Source of the DNA: Pseudomonas sp. JAI120
GTDB taxonomy: Bacteria; Pseudomonadota; Gammaproteobacteria; Pseudomonadales; Pseudomonadaceae
NCBI RefSeq assembly: GCF_014207255.1
Contig: NZ_JACHCZ010000002.1
Span: 62,001 to 126,000 of the forward strand
Direction: 5' to 3'
DNA: 64,000 bases
Part shown: positions 53,101 through 61,308 of the stretch, piece after piece
Position numbering within the stretch: the stretch's first letter is position 1
How the letters are laid out: each line of letters opens with the position of its first letter
Position numbers and translations under genes: made by a program
The notes under the pieces: generated by a model
Told to the model about the DNA's origin: nothing
The model's database searches: none
The model's input: only the letters and a program-made list of their open reading frames with translations

Positions 53101-53551
53101 GGGCGGCGGCCCGGAAATCAACCTGCGCTTGCCGGCGTTGATCCCCGAAGACTACCTGCCGGATGTGCATGCACGGCTGATCCTGTACAAGCGCATCGCC
53201 TCGGCCACCGACGAAGAAGGCCTCAAGGACCTGCAGGTGGAGATGATCGACCGCTTCGGCCTGCTGCCCGAACCGACCAAGAACCTGGTGCGCCTGACCC
53301 TGCTCAAATTGCAGGCCGAGCAGCTTGGGATCAAGAAAGTCGACGCCGGGCCCCAGGGCGGGCGTATCGAGTTCGAAGCGCAGACACCGGTGGACCCACT
53401 GGTGCTGATCAAGTTGATCCAGGGCCAGCCCAACCGCTACAAGTTCGAAGGGGCTACGCTGTTCAAGTTCATGGTGCCGATGGAACGTGCCGAAGAACGC
53501 TTTAATACATTGGAGGCGCTGTTCGAGCGCCTCATCCCGAAATCTGTTTGA
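50102..53551 (+). CDS. mfd: Transcription-repair coupling factor Mfd
   Basis: This 1149-residue ATP-dependent DNA translocase frees RNA polymerase stalled at lesions and recruits UvrA for nucleotide excision repair. An N-terminal UvrB-like module (about 1-350) is followed by a RNA-polymerase-interacting CarD-like domain (EGAPVVHIDHGVGRYLGLQ). The RecG-like translocase has Walker A GDVGFGKTEVAMRA, DEEH box VIIDEEHRFG, motif III LTATPIPRTL and VI LHQLRGRVGRS. A C-terminal TRCF domain ends the chain. GTG start. A long frame on the opposite strand inside it is a shadow. Confidence 0.97.
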   Translation: MPVLRLPLLPAAAGKQHWGNLPGAALSLAIAEAASAAKRFTLLLTADSQSAERLEQELSFFAPDLPVLHFPDWETLPYDLFSPHQDIISQRIASLYRLPELAHGVLVVPITTALHRLAPTKFLLGSSLVLDIGQKLDVEQMRTRLEASGYRCVDTVYEHGEFAVRGALIDLFPMGSKLPYRIDLFDDEIETLRTFDPENQRSIDKVESIKLLPAREFPLQKDAVTRFKARFRERFDVDFRRCPIFQDLSSGITPAGIEYYLPLFFDETSTLFDYLPQDTQVFSLPGIEQAAENFWNDVRNRYEERRVDPSRPLLPPAELFLPVEDCFARLKNWPRVVASQQDVDAGSGRERFPAATLPDLAIQAKATQPLEALSNFLGDFPGRVLFTAESAGRREVLLELLERLKLRPKTVDSWPDFVASKERLAITIAPLDEGLLLDDPALALIAESPLFGQRVMQRRRREKRADANNDAVIKNLTELREGAPVVHIDHGVGRYLGLQTLEIDNQAAEFLTMEYAEGAKLYVPVANLHLIARYTGSDDALAPLHRLGSETWQKAKRKAAEQVRDVAAELLDIYARRAAREGYAFADPKADYATFSAGFAFEETPDQQTTIEAVRADMLAPKPMDRLVCGDVGFGKTEVAMRAAFIAVHGGKQVAILVPTTLLAQQHYNSFRDRFADWPVTVEVMSRFKSAKEVNAAVADLAEGKIDIVIGTHKLLSDDVKIKNLGLVIIDEEHRFGVRQKEQLKALRSEVDILTLTATPIPRTLNMAVSGMRDLSIIATPPARRLSVRTFVMEQNKSTVKEALLRELLRGGQVYYLHNDVKTIEKCAADLAELVPEARIAIGHGQMRERDLEQVMSDFYHKRFNVLIASTIIETGIDVPSANTIIIERADKFGLAQLHQLRGRVGRSHHQAYAYLLTPPRQQITGDAEKRLEAIANTQDLGAGFVLATNDLEIRGAGELLGDGQSGQIQAVGFTLYMEMLERAVKAIRKGEQPNLDQPLGGGPEINLRLPALIPEDYLPDVHARLILYKRIASATDEEGLKDLQVEMIDRFGLLPEPTKNLVRLTLLKLQAEQLGIKKVDAGPQGGRIEFEAQTPVDPLVLIKLIQGQPNRYKFEGATLFKFMVPMERAEERFNTLEALFERLIPKSV

Positions 53552-53562
53552 AGGACGCCCCA

Positions 53563-54129
53563 ATGCGCCTGTTCCGCATTCTGAGCCTGTTATTGGTGGT
53601 ATTCGCGCCTTCGGCATTTGCCGACAGTCCGTACCAGGTGGAAATGATCCTGATACGCCAGAACGCGGAGCCGGCGCTCAACAGCCGCGCTGCGCCGGAA
53701 AACTGGGATGAAGGCGCGCAGCGGTTGGGCGACAGACTGAGCCCGCCGCGCTTGAACAATATCGTCGACAAACTCAACGCCGATAACAGCTTCACCGTGC
53801 TGGCGCACAAGGCCTGGGAACAGAACCTCGGCGAGCAGCCGGTCAAAATCGCGATCACCGACGGCCAGGAGCAGTTCGGCCAGTTCCCCATCGAGGGGGT
53901 GTTGAGCCTGCAACTGGGGCGTTTCACGGATATCGATGCGGACTTTTGGCTCAACACGTTCGACAGCAACGGCAGCGTGGTGGCCAGCGAACACCTGAGC
54001 CAGAAAGACGTGCGCACCAAGAACAACCAGCTCAACTACCTGGACGGCGGCCACCTGGCACTGTTGATCAAGATCACTTCGCTGACCGCCAAGCCACCCA
54101 GCGCCCCCCCGCCCGACATTCAGGACTGA
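53563..54129 (+). CDS. CsiV-family periplasmic protein
   Basis: This 188-residue protein has a signal peptide (MRLFRILSLLLVVFAPSAFA) followed by DSPYQVEMILIRQNAE, the start of the CsiV (peptidoglycan-binding protein) family, DUF2803. CsiV supports fitness and cell-wall integrity, possibly acting near peptidoglycan. It begins 11 nt after mfd, with AAGGA 7 nt upstream of ATG 53563, so it is probably cotranscribed with mfd. Confidence 0.82.
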   Translation: MRLFRILSLLLVVFAPSAFADSPYQVEMILIRQNAEPALNSRAAPENWDEGAQRLGDRLSPPRLNNIVDKLNADNSFTVLAHKAWEQNLGEQPVKIAITDGQEQFGQFPIEGVLSLQLGRFTDIDADFWLNTFDSNGSVVASEHLSQKDVRTKNNQLNYLDGGHLALLIKITSLTAKPPSAPPPDIQD

Positions 54130-54138
54130 TCCAGCGCC

Positions 54139-56832
54139 ATGCCCCTGACGTCGTCGCTGACCAAACCCCTGGCCCCTTCGTGGGCCAATCGCTTCAAAGA
54201 GCAAAGCCTGGAGCGCGGGCGACGCTACGCCCTGGAAAACCGTGTGCGCATCGTCGAGTCCGGCGACAGCACCATCATCGCCAGTTGCGAAGGCTCGGGG
54301 GGCAACGTTTACCGGCAGACCATCTCATTGCGCGAATCGGCCAAGGGCGCGCTGATCCTGGTGGACAGCCGCTGTACCTGCCCGGTGCACACCAACTGCA
54401 AACACATCGCGGCGGTGCTGCTCAAGGTCCAGGAAACCCTGGCCTACCCGGCAGCCGCCCAGGATGCCGAGTTGCTGGAAAAGCTCCAGGCCGTGCTGGA
54501 TAACCGCGTAGTGTTGCCGCAGGTGGTGATGGAAGACGTCGTGCCCGTGCCGCGCCTGTGGCTGGCCAGCGTCGAGTTCAGCGCGTTTGAACCGCGCAAC
54601 GGCAAGATGCAGCGCTATATCCAGCATCGTGCGGCGCTGTCGTTCAACTATTTGGGCAACTATGTCAGCGGGCAAAAGAACGCCGACATCATCGTGCGCC
54701 AGGAAACCCAGAGCCTGCGCATCAAGCGCCACCCTGAGCTGGAGCAACCCTATCGCGAGCAACTGCGCGTGCTCGGTTTCAAGATCGCCACGCGCCAGAG
54801 CAAGGCATTGCCGGAAAGCGCCGGCGAACTGTTCGAGATGGTCAATGACAGCGCCTGGCTGAACTTCACCCTCAATGCATCGCCGACCCTGCGAGCAGAA
54901 GGTTGGGAGCTGCAGATCGATGAAGACTTCGGTTTTGACCTGAGCGCCGTCGACGACTGGTACGCCACCGTCGATGAAGGCCCGGAGCGCGACTGGTTCG
55001 ACCTGGAGCTGGGGATTATCGTCAACGGTGAGCGCCTGAGCCTGCTGCCGATCCTGCTCAACCTGATGCGCTCCCACACCGAGATCCTCAACCCGGAGAA
55101 AGTTGCCCGGCGCCGCGACGACGAACTAATCCTGGTGAATATCCCCGGGCTGCCCAATGGCGGTCACGGCCCGCTGCAAGTAGCCTTGCCCTATGGCCGA
55201 TTAAAACCGGTGCTGGCGACCCTCGGTGAGTTTTACCTGCAGGAACCCGGCACCACCGCGCTGCGCCTGGCCAAGGCCGATGCGATTCGCCTCAACCCGC
55301 TGGAAGACCTGCCCCTGCAATGGGAGGGCGGCGAGAAGATCCGCAACTTTGCCCAGCGCCTGCGGGATATCAAGGACTTCACCTGCGTGGCACCCGAAGG
55401 CCTGAACGCGACGTTGCGGCCTTATCAGTTGGAAGGCTTGAGTTGGATGCAGTCGCTGCGCCAACTGGAGGTGGGTGGGATTCTTGCGGATGACATGGGC
55501 CTGGGCAAAACCCTACAGACCTTGGCGCATATCCTCAGTGAAAAGATCGCCGGGCGCCTGGACCGGCCGTGCATGGTGGTGATGCCCACCAGCCTGATCC
55601 CCAACTGGCTCGACGAAGCGGCGCACTTCACCCCGCAACTCAAGGTCCTGGCGCTGTACGGTGCCACGCGCAAAAAACACTTCGCCAGCCTGCAAGACTA
55701 CGACCTGCTGTTGACCACCTACGCGCTGCTGCCCAAGGACATCGAACAACTGGCCGCCCTACCCTTGCATGTGCTGATCCTCGATGAAGCCCAGTACATC
55801 AAGAACCCTTCCAGCAAGGCTGCCCAAGCCGCGCGCGAGCTGAATGCCCGGCAGCGCCTGTGCCTGAGCGGCACACCGCTGGAAAACCACCTGGGCGAGT
55901 TATGGTCGCTGTTCCACTTCCTGCTGCCGGGCTGGCTGGGTGACGTCAAAAGCTTTAACCGCGACTACCGCGTTCCCATCGAAAAACGCGCCAGCGAGGT
56001 ACGACTGCAGCACCTCAATGGTCGGATCAAACCCTTCCTGCTGCGCCGTACCAAGGAACAGGTGGCCACGGAATTGCCGCCCAAGACCGAGATCATTCAC
56101 TGGGTCGACCTCAATGAAGCCCAGCGCGATGTGTACGAGACCATGCGCCTGGCCATGGATAAGAAGGTCCGTGACGAAATCACCCTCAAAGGCGTAGCGC
56201 GCAGCCAGATCATCATTCTTGAAGCGCTGCTCAAGCTACGCCAAGTGTGCTGCGACCTGCGCCTGGTCAACGACGCCACCCTGCCCGCCCGTGGCAGCAC
56301 CTCGGGCAAGCTCGACAGCCTGATGGAAATGCTCGAAGAGCTGTTTGAGGAAGGTCGTCGGATCCTGCTGTTTTCCCAGTTCACCTCGATGTTGAGCCTG
56401 ATCGAAGCCGAGCTTAAAAAACGCGGTGTCGCCTACGCCCTGCTGACGGGCCAGACCCGCGATCGGCGCACCCCCGTGAAGGATTTCCAGAGCGGCAAGT
56501 TGCAGATTTTTCTGATCAGCCTGAAGGCAGGCGGTGTGGGCCTGAACCTGACCGAAGCTGACACCGTGATTCACTACGACCCTTGGTGGAACCCGGCCAC
56601 CGAAAACCAGGCCACCGACCGTGCGTACCGCATCGGCCAGGAGAAGCCGGTGTTCGTGTACAAGATGATCGCGCGGGGCACGGTGGAGGAGAAAATCCAG
56701 CACTTGCAGAAGGAAAAATCCGACCTGGCGGCGGGCGTGCTGGATGGACGTACGACGGGGGATTGGCAACTGGGCAACGACGATATCGAGGCGTTGTTTG
56801 CGCCGCTGCCTAATAAGCAGGAAAAGCGCTGA
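54139..56832 (+). CDS. SWIM zinc-finger SNF2-family DNA translocase
   Basis: This 897-residue protein has a SWIM-type zinc motif (CTCPVHTNCKHIAAVLL, about residues 80-96), a bacterial SNF2-associated region (about 100-420) and a full SNF2 ATPase core. The core motifs are Walker A ADDMGLGKTLQT (near 455), DEAQ box ILDEAQYIKNP, LSGTPLENHLGELWSL, motif V GGVGLNLTEAD and VI DRAYRIGQEKPVFVYK. RapA-like or repair-related remodelling of DNA or RNA polymerase complexes is the family theme. Starts 9 nt after csiV, so cotranscription is likely. Cellular role unproven. Confidence 0.9.
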   Translation: MPLTSSLTKPLAPSWANRFKEQSLERGRRYALENRVRIVESGDSTIIASCEGSGGNVYRQTISLRESAKGALILVDSRCTCPVHTNCKHIAAVLLKVQETLAYPAAAQDAELLEKLQAVLDNRVVLPQVVMEDVVPVPRLWLASVEFSAFEPRNGKMQRYIQHRAALSFNYLGNYVSGQKNADIIVRQETQSLRIKRHPELEQPYREQLRVLGFKIATRQSKALPESAGELFEMVNDSAWLNFTLNASPTLRAEGWELQIDEDFGFDLSAVDDWYATVDEGPERDWFDLELGIIVNGERLSLLPILLNLMRSHTEILNPEKVARRRDDELILVNIPGLPNGGHGPLQVALPYGRLKPVLATLGEFYLQEPGTTALRLAKADAIRLNPLEDLPLQWEGGEKIRNFAQRLRDIKDFTCVAPEGLNATLRPYQLEGLSWMQSLRQLEVGGILADDMGLGKTLQTLAHILSEKIAGRLDRPCMVVMPTSLIPNWLDEAAHFTPQLKVLALYGATRKKHFASLQDYDLLLTTYALLPKDIEQLAALPLHVLILDEAQYIKNPSSKAAQAARELNARQRLCLSGTPLENHLGELWSLFHFLLPGWLGDVKSFNRDYRVPIEKRASEVRLQHLNGRIKPFLLRRTKEQVATELPPKTEIIHWVDLNEAQRDVYETMRLAMDKKVRDEITLKGVARSQIIILEALLKLRQVCCDLRLVNDATLPARGSTSGKLDSLMEMLEELFEEGRRILLFSQFTSMLSLIEAELKKRGVAYALLTGQTRDRRTPVKDFQSGKLQIFLISLKAGGVGLNLTEADTVIHYDPWWNPATENQATDRAYRIGQEKPVFVYKMIARGTVEEKIQHLQKEKSDLAAGVLDGRTTGDWQLGNDDIEALFAPLPNKQEKR

Positions 56833-56894
56833 AAAACATACCTGACGCGCCCCCATAGATACCGTCTTATCCAACACCGCGCAAATCCGTAGCA

Positions 56895-57905
56895 TCAGTC
56901 GATGAGTTGAGCGGCTCTCAGAGCAGCCAGGGCCGTCAACCAACGTGGATCTTGCTTGTAGTCCGTCGAAGCAATCGCCTGGCCGCGCATACGTGCAATT
57001 CTTGCCGACGGCGTAACCTTCATCCGCTGGGCCGCACTGAGTGCCAGTTCAGCCGCCGCACGGTCGTTGCACACCAGCCCCATGTCGCAACCGGCAGTCA
57101 GCGCCGCCTCGATCCGACTGGCCGCGTCGCCGACCACATGGGCACCGGCCATCGACAGGTCATCGCTGAAAATCACCCCATCGAACTGCAACTCGCCGCG
57201 CAGGATGTCCTGCAACCAGCGGCGTGAGAAGCCGGCGGGCTGCACATCCACCTGCGGGTAGATAACATGCGCTGGCATCACTGCCGCCAACTGCTTGCTC
57301 AGGCGTGCGAAAGGCACCAGGTCATTGGCCCGAATCTGTTCCAGGCTGCGTTCGTCATTGGGAATCGCGACGTGGGAATCGGCCTCGGCCCAGCCATGGC
57401 CCGGGAAGTGTTTACCGGTGGCAGCCATGCCGGCGCTGTTCATGCCACGGATAAAGGCACCGGCCAGCACGGCGGCGCGCTCGGGATCGCCTTCGAAGGA
57501 ACGGGTGCCGACCACGGCGCTGCGCTGGTAGTCCAGGTCCAGCACCGGGGCGAAACTCAGGTCCAGGCCGACCGCCAGTACTTCAGTGGCCATAATCCAG
57601 CCGCATTGCTCGGCCAGGTACTCGGCGTTGGGGTTGTCCGCCAACGCGCGCATGGCCGGCAGGCGCACAAAGCCCTGGCGCAGGCGCTGGACACGACCGC
57701 CTTCCTGGTCGACCGCCAGCAGCAGGTCCGGGCGCACCGCACGAATCGCCGCGCTCAATTCCCGCACCTGGCGTGGATGCTCGATATTGCGTGCAAAAAT
57801 GATCAGGCCACCGACTTCAGGCTGGCGCAACAGGTGACGATCCTCGGCCGTCAGCCAAGTGCCAGCCACGTCGACCATCAAAGAACCTTGCAGGGCAGCA
57901 GTCAT
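56895..57905 (-). CDS. nagZ: Beta-N-acetylhexosaminidase NagZ
   Basis: This 336-residue cytoplasmic glycoside hydrolase family 3 enzyme removes GlcNAc from 1,6-anhydro-muropeptides during peptidoglycan recycling, producing inducers of AmpC beta-lactamase. The signature AATGKHFPGHGWAEADSH carries the catalytic His, and the nucleophile Asp is in VIFSDDLSMAGA. It is the core-conserved neighbour of psrA-lexA. It converges with the SNF2 gene (62-bp gap). Confidence 0.95.
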   Translation of the reverse strand: MTAALQGSLMVDVAGTWLTAEDRHLLRQPEVGGLIIFARNIEHPRQVRELSAAIRAVRPDLLLAVDQEGGRVQRLRQGFVRLPAMRALADNPNAEYLAEQCGWIMATEVLAVGLDLSFAPVLDLDYQRSAVVGTRSFEGDPERAAVLAGAFIRGMNSAGMAATGKHFPGHGWAEADSHVAIPNDERSLEQIRANDLVPFARLSKQLAAVMPAHVIYPQVDVQPAGFSRRWLQDILRGELQFDGVIFSDDLSMAGAHVVGDAASRIEAALTAGCDMGLVCNDRAAAELALSAAQRMKVTPSARIARMRGQAIASTDYKQDPRWLTALAALRAAQLID

Positions 57906-58041
57906 AAACCTTCCTTAAATAACGCACACAACCCGCTGCCCTCACCAGGCGCAGTGAGAACAACAGGTTGCGAGTAAATAGCTGAATTCGGCATGGGCGG
58001 CTAGCTTAGCGGATGCAAGCGGTCGCGCACACCCGGAGCGG

Positions 58042-58749
58042 TCAAACCTTGGCGGGAGCTGGCGCGGATTTGCTGCGTGGGCGCAATTGGGCGGCCGCCA
58101 TGGCCGAGTCGGTCACGCCGGTTTCAGCACGCATTCCGGCGGCAAGGAACGGCACCATCAGGCGCATGACCTGCTCAATGGAGGTATTCACGCCGAAATC
58201 GGTCTCGGCAATCGCACGCAACGCCTTGATCCCGGACATGCTGAATGCGGCCGCACCGAGCATGAAGTGCACGCGCCAGAACAATTCGATAGGCGGAATA
58301 CGCGGGGCAGCTTCGTTCACCAGCAACATATAGCGGCGGAAGACCTTGCCGTACATGTCTTCCAGGTAACGGCGCAAGTGGCCCTGGCTCTGGCTGAATG
58401 CCAGGCCCAACAGACGCATGAAGATCGACAGATCGTTGCCGCTGCGCGGTTGAACCACCAGCGCTTGCTCCACGAGCATTTCCAGCAGGTCTTCCAGGGT
58501 GGGCTTGTGGTCGGCCTTGGCCTGGCGGCGCTCGAGTTCACGGTCGAGGCTCGCACAGAACGGCCCCAGGAAGCGCGAGAACACCGCCTGGATCAGGGCC
58601 TTTTTCGAGCCGAAATGGTAGTTCACTGCGGCGAGATTGACCCCGGCTTTGCTGGTGATCAGCCGCAATGAAGTTTCAGCAAATCCTTTTTCCGCGAACA
58701 ATTGCTCAGCAGCATCGAGAATGCGTTCAACGGTTTCCGACTGGGCCAT
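58042..58749 (-). CDS. psrA: TetR-family regulator PsrA
   Basis: This 235-residue TetR regulator responds to long-chain fatty acids, and in pseudomonads controls beta-oxidation genes and activates rpoS. The helix-turn-helix is in GFAETSLRLITSKAGVNLAAVNYHFGSKKAL. ATG 58749 (MAQSETVERIL) is the family start; upstream ATG 58767 would overlap the operator. Two overlapping PsrA-type palindromes directly upstream indicate autorepression. Divergent from lexA. Confidence 0.94.
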   Translation of the reverse strand: MAQSETVERILDAAEQLFAEKGFAETSLRLITSKAGVNLAAVNYHFGSKKALIQAVFSRFLGPFCASLDRELERRQAKADHKPTLEDLLEMLVEQALVVQPRSGNDLSIFMRLLGLAFSQSQGHLRRYLEDMYGKVFRRYMLLVNEAAPRIPPIELFWRVHFMLGAAAFSMSGIKALRAIAETDFGVNTSIEQVMRLMVPFLAAGMRAETGVTDSAMAAAQLRPRSKSAPAPAKV

Positions 58750-58764
58750 GGATACTCCGCCTGA

Positions 58765-58791
58765 CAAACACTTGTTTGAAACATACGTTTC
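58765..58791. promoter_or_regulatory. Two overlapping PsrA operators
   Basis: CAAACACTTGTTTG (58765-58778) and GAAACATACGTTTC (58778-58791) both match the [GC]AAAC-N4-GTTT[GC] PsrA box and share one base. They lie 16-42 bp upstream of the psrA start. Confidence 0.85.
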
Positions 58792-58967
58792 AGGGTGTGT
58801 CTTGTCAAGCCTGCAAGTTCGCTTTCCGGCCGGGCAGTCATCTATTTCATCGCTATTTAATCACAGACTCCCAGGTCTGTAGGCAGTGCCATCTCTGCCT
58901 TGTAGGACAGCTAACGAATGACCGTCCGGCGGCGTCGTAGAAAAGGATGATTGCCAAGCGCAGTTCA

Positions 58968-59002
58968 CTGTATATAATCCCAGTCACTGTATAAAAAGAC
59001 AG
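58968..59002 (+). promoter_or_regulatory. Two LexA (SOS) boxes
   Basis: CTGTATATAATCCCAG (58968-58983) and CTGTATAAAAAGACAG (58987-59002) are both CTG-N10-CAG, the second ending 10 nt before the lexA ATG. Tandem boxes give the usual autoregulation of lexA. Confidence 0.92.
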
Positions 59003-59012
59003 AGCGATCAAC

Positions 59013-59621
59013 ATGCTAAAACTGACGCCACGCCAAGCTGAGATTCTGGCTTTTATCAAGCGCTGCCTCGATGACAACGGCTATCCGCCGACGCGAGCGG
59101 AAATAGCGCTGGAACTGGGATTCAAGTCCCCCAACGCCGCCGAAGAACACCTCAAGGCCCTCGCTCGCAAAGGCGCGATCGAGATGACCCCGGGTGCTTC
59201 GCGGGGCATCCGTATCCCTGGCTTTGAAGCCAAGGCCGACGAATCGACACTGCCAATCATCGGTCGCGTAGCCGCCGGTGCGCCGATCCTGGCGCAGCAG
59301 CACGTCGAGGAGTCCTGCAACATCAACCCGACCTTCTTCCATCCGCGTGCCGACTACCTGTTGCGGGTACATGGCATGAGCATGAAGGACGTGGGCATTT
59401 TCGATGGCGACCTGCTGGCCGTCCATACTACCCGCGAAGCCCGTAATGGCCAGATCGTCGTCGCCCGTATCGGCGATGAAGTCACCGTCAAACGCTTCAA
59501 GCGCGAAGGCAGCAAGGTCTGGCTCCTGGCCGAGAACCCTGAGTTCGCCCCGATTGAAGTGAACCTGAAAGATCAGGACCTGGTGATCGAAGGCCTGAGC
59601 GTCGGCGTCATTCGCCGCTAA
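59013..59621 (+). CDS. lexA: SOS repressor LexA
   Basis: This 202-residue repressor self-cleaves with RecA filaments. The winged helix-turn-helix covers residues 1-70 ([16 protein letters not shown]), the cleavage site is Ala88-Gly89 (GRVAAGAP), and the catalytic pair is Ser123 (HGMSM) and Lys160 (VTVKRF). It controls itself and sulA through the tandem boxes at 58968-59002; the order matches lexA-sulA in P. aeruginosa. Confidence 0.97.
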   Translation: MLKLTPRQAEILAFIKRCLDDNGYPPTRAEIALELGFKSPNAAEEHLKALARKGAIEMTPGASRGIRIPGFEAKADESTLPIIGRVAAGAPILAQQHVEESCNINPTFFHPRADYLLRVHGMSMKDVGIFDGDLLAVHTTREARNGQIVVARIGDEVTVKRFKREGSKVWLLAENPEFAPIEVNLKDQDLVIEGLSVGVIRR

Positions 59622-59631
59622 AGGAGGCATC

Positions 59632-60105
59632 ATGCAGCTCGTGCACACACCCCAACACACACAACTGTCGCTGTTCGAGGCCTTTATGGCCCAACCCCTT
59701 GCGCCCATCCTCAAGGAAACGGTCGAGGCGCCCTGGAGCGCCGAACCTGAGGCGTTCAGTGAACTGTCGTTGCGCGGTGCGGCCGGGAGCTGCCTGAGTC
59801 TGCTGGCGCCGATCCTTCGCGACCTGAGCGAAGAACAGGATGCACGCTGGTTGACGCTGATCGCCCCGCCCGCCAGCCTGACCCAGGCTTGGCTGCGGGA
59901 CGCAGGCCTTAACCGCGAGCGCATCCTGTTGCTGCAGCCACGTGGCACGCAAAGCGCTCAGCAACTGACCTGTGAAGCGTTGCGCCTGGGCCGTAGCCAC
60001 ACCGTGGTCAGCTGGCTCAACCCGCTGAATGCCACTGCCAAGGCACAGCTGATCAGCGCTGCACGTACAGGCGATGCGCAGAGCTTGAATATTCGATTGG
60101 GGTAA
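59632..60105 (+). CDS. sulA: SOS cell-division inhibitor SulA
   Basis: This 157-residue protein of the SulA family blocks FtsZ polymerisation during the SOS response. The central segment (SCLSLLAPILRDLSEEQDARWLTLIAPPASLTQ, a RecA-like fold) and GLNRERILLLQPRGT match the family. It starts 10 nt after lexA, preceded by AAAGGAGG, so it is in the lexA operon and under LexA control. A REP-like hairpin follows. Confidence 0.92.
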   Translation: MQLVHTPQHTQLSLFEAFMAQPLAPILKETVEAPWSAEPEAFSELSLRGAAGSCLSLLAPILRDLSEEQDARWLTLIAPPASLTQAWLRDAGLNRERILLLQPRGTQSAQQLTCEALRLGRSHTVVSWLNPLNATAKAQLISAARTGDAQSLNIRLG

Positions 60106-60140
60106 TTCGGTGCGCCGCAGGCTATCCCTTTAGAGGGGGC

Positions 60141-60170
60141 CTGTTGTGGTGAGCGGGCTTGCCACAACAG
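60141..60170. repeat. REP-like hairpin of a second type
   Basis: CTGTTGTGG pairs perfectly with CCACAACAG around TGAGCGGGCTTG. The GAGCGGGCTTGCC core belongs to another common Pseudomonas REP form, distinct from the TGTGGGAGGGGG form in this window. It lies between the convergent sulA and the hypothetical gene. Confidence 0.7.
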
Positions 60171-60188
60171 CGAACCCACTTGCCAAAC

Positions 60189-60422
60189 TCAGTGAAGAAC
60201 GCGCGGGCCGTCTTCTTTCTCCGGTTCGCCTTCTGCCAGGCGACCTGCCATCTGCACACCAACGCTCAACATGGCTTTTGCCACTTCCACGTGCTGGCCC
60301 TGCAGGAACACCTTGGCGTCCTCGGAAAAATCCAGAATAACCAGAGAACCTTCGTCCTCAGCCCGGCGCAGCTCGATTCGGCCGTCAGGCAACTCAACAA
60401 TTTCCAGAAAGGACGTCGGCAT
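60189..60422 (-). CDS. Conserved hypothetical protein
   Basis: This protein of about 77 residues starts MPTSFLEIVELPDGRIELRRAED and has a second region SLVILDFSEDAKVFLQGQHVEVAKAMLSVG. It is the gene that follows lexA-sulA toward topA in pseudomonads; function is unknown. The frame runs back to a GTG at 60545, overlapping the preceding gene. A TATAAT at about 60450-60455 (minus strand) upstream of ATG 60422 supports the shorter form, but the long form (118 residues, translationally coupled) cannot be excluded. Confidence 0.7.
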   Translation of the reverse strand: MPTSFLEIVELPDGRIELRRAEDEGSLVILDFSEDAKVFLQGQHVEVAKAMLSVGVQMAGRLAEGEPEKEDGPRVLH

Positions 60423-60538
60423 AAAAGTCTGTTCTCCACGAAAGGCCGGGATTATATCAGTCATCCTCCCGGCTTCGTTGAGGATCTGAAGAGGTTTCTT
60501 TACGGCTTGATGAACGGTGCCGTGAATCCGACCAACGT

Positions 60539-61060
60539 TCAGCACTCGTTCAAACCTTCACGAAAGCGCAACGCCATCTTTTTCAGCTCCTGACGCCAGC
60601 CTTCCAGCTCCTCCCGGCTCAGGGGCTTGGGTTCTTCCTCTTCCAGCGCTACCGCTACGATCAATGGTTGAGTGACGTCGCCCTTAGGTACATGGGGAAT
60701 GCGTGGCGGCTGGAACATGTCCGCATGGGCCTTGAGCAGACGCGCGACCCAGCTGTCGGGGCTCTGGGTCATTTCCACCAGCTCAGCCAGCTCAGGGATC
60801 GCCATGCTTTCCAGCACTTCACGGCTCATGATCATTTCCGCACGGGGCGAACCGGCCTGAGGCAAGCGGTAGAACCCGGCGATCTCATGGCACAAGCCCA
60901 GTAACGCACCATACAAGTGGAACAATGCCGCTTCACGCCCGGCCTGAACCAGCGCAATCGCGTTCATCTCCTTCCCTTCCTCGGCACGGCCAAGGGCTTC
61001 CAGGGACAAACCCGCGAAGTAAATTTTCTGGTTGGTACGGGTATAGAGTTCGTTGGCCAT
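60539..61060 (-). CDS. Conserved hypothetical protein (DUF6586-like)
   Basis: This soluble helical protein has 173 residues and starts MANELYTRTNQKIYFAGLSLEAL. It contains EMNAIALVQAGREAALFHLYGALLGLCHEIA and an acidic linker (ALEEEEPKPLS) before the C-terminal helix ELEGWRQELKKMALRFR. No catalytic motif was seen. The position between the small gene and topA is conserved in pseudomonads, but function is unknown. ATG 61060 is preferred to the upstream 61075. Confidence 0.78.
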   Translation of the reverse strand: MANELYTRTNQKIYFAGLSLEALGRAEEGKEMNAIALVQAGREAALFHLYGALLGLCHEIAGFYRLPQAGSPRAEMIMSREVLESMAIPELAELVEMTQSPDSWVARLLKAHADMFQPPRIPHVPKGDVTQPLIVAVALEEEEPKPLSREELEGWRQELKKMALRFREGLNEC

Positions 61061-61191
61061 AACGGCAATCTCCACAACGAATAAGCGTGATGCTGGCTGA
61101 ACAGTGTCACGGATCAGCCGAGCCTACTGCAAGTGCAATAAACCGCTGCTTATGCGGGTCAAAACTCGACTTTCAGATCCAGACAGATCCA

Positions 61192-61284
61192 AATGTGGGA
61201 GGGGGCTTGCCCCCGATAGCGGAGCATCAGTCATACACATGTCGACTGATATACCGCTATCGGGGGCAAGCCCCCCTCCCACAC
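61192..61284. repeat. BIME: two inverted REP elements
   Basis: AATGTGGGAGGGGGCTTGCC continues into CCCGATAGCGG, then about 36 bp, then the mirror arm ending CCCTCCCACA. It lies between the hypothetical gene and leftward topA, near the topA stop, and may terminate topA. Confidence 0.9.
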
Positions 61285-61308
61285 TGGACCTTCAGCGCAT
61301 CCGACGGA

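Noticed and set aside
51038..53617. 859-residue open frame on the minus strand inside mfd
   Set aside because: It is the antisense shadow of the GC-rich mfd gene, with His/Gln-rich sequence and no recognisable domain.
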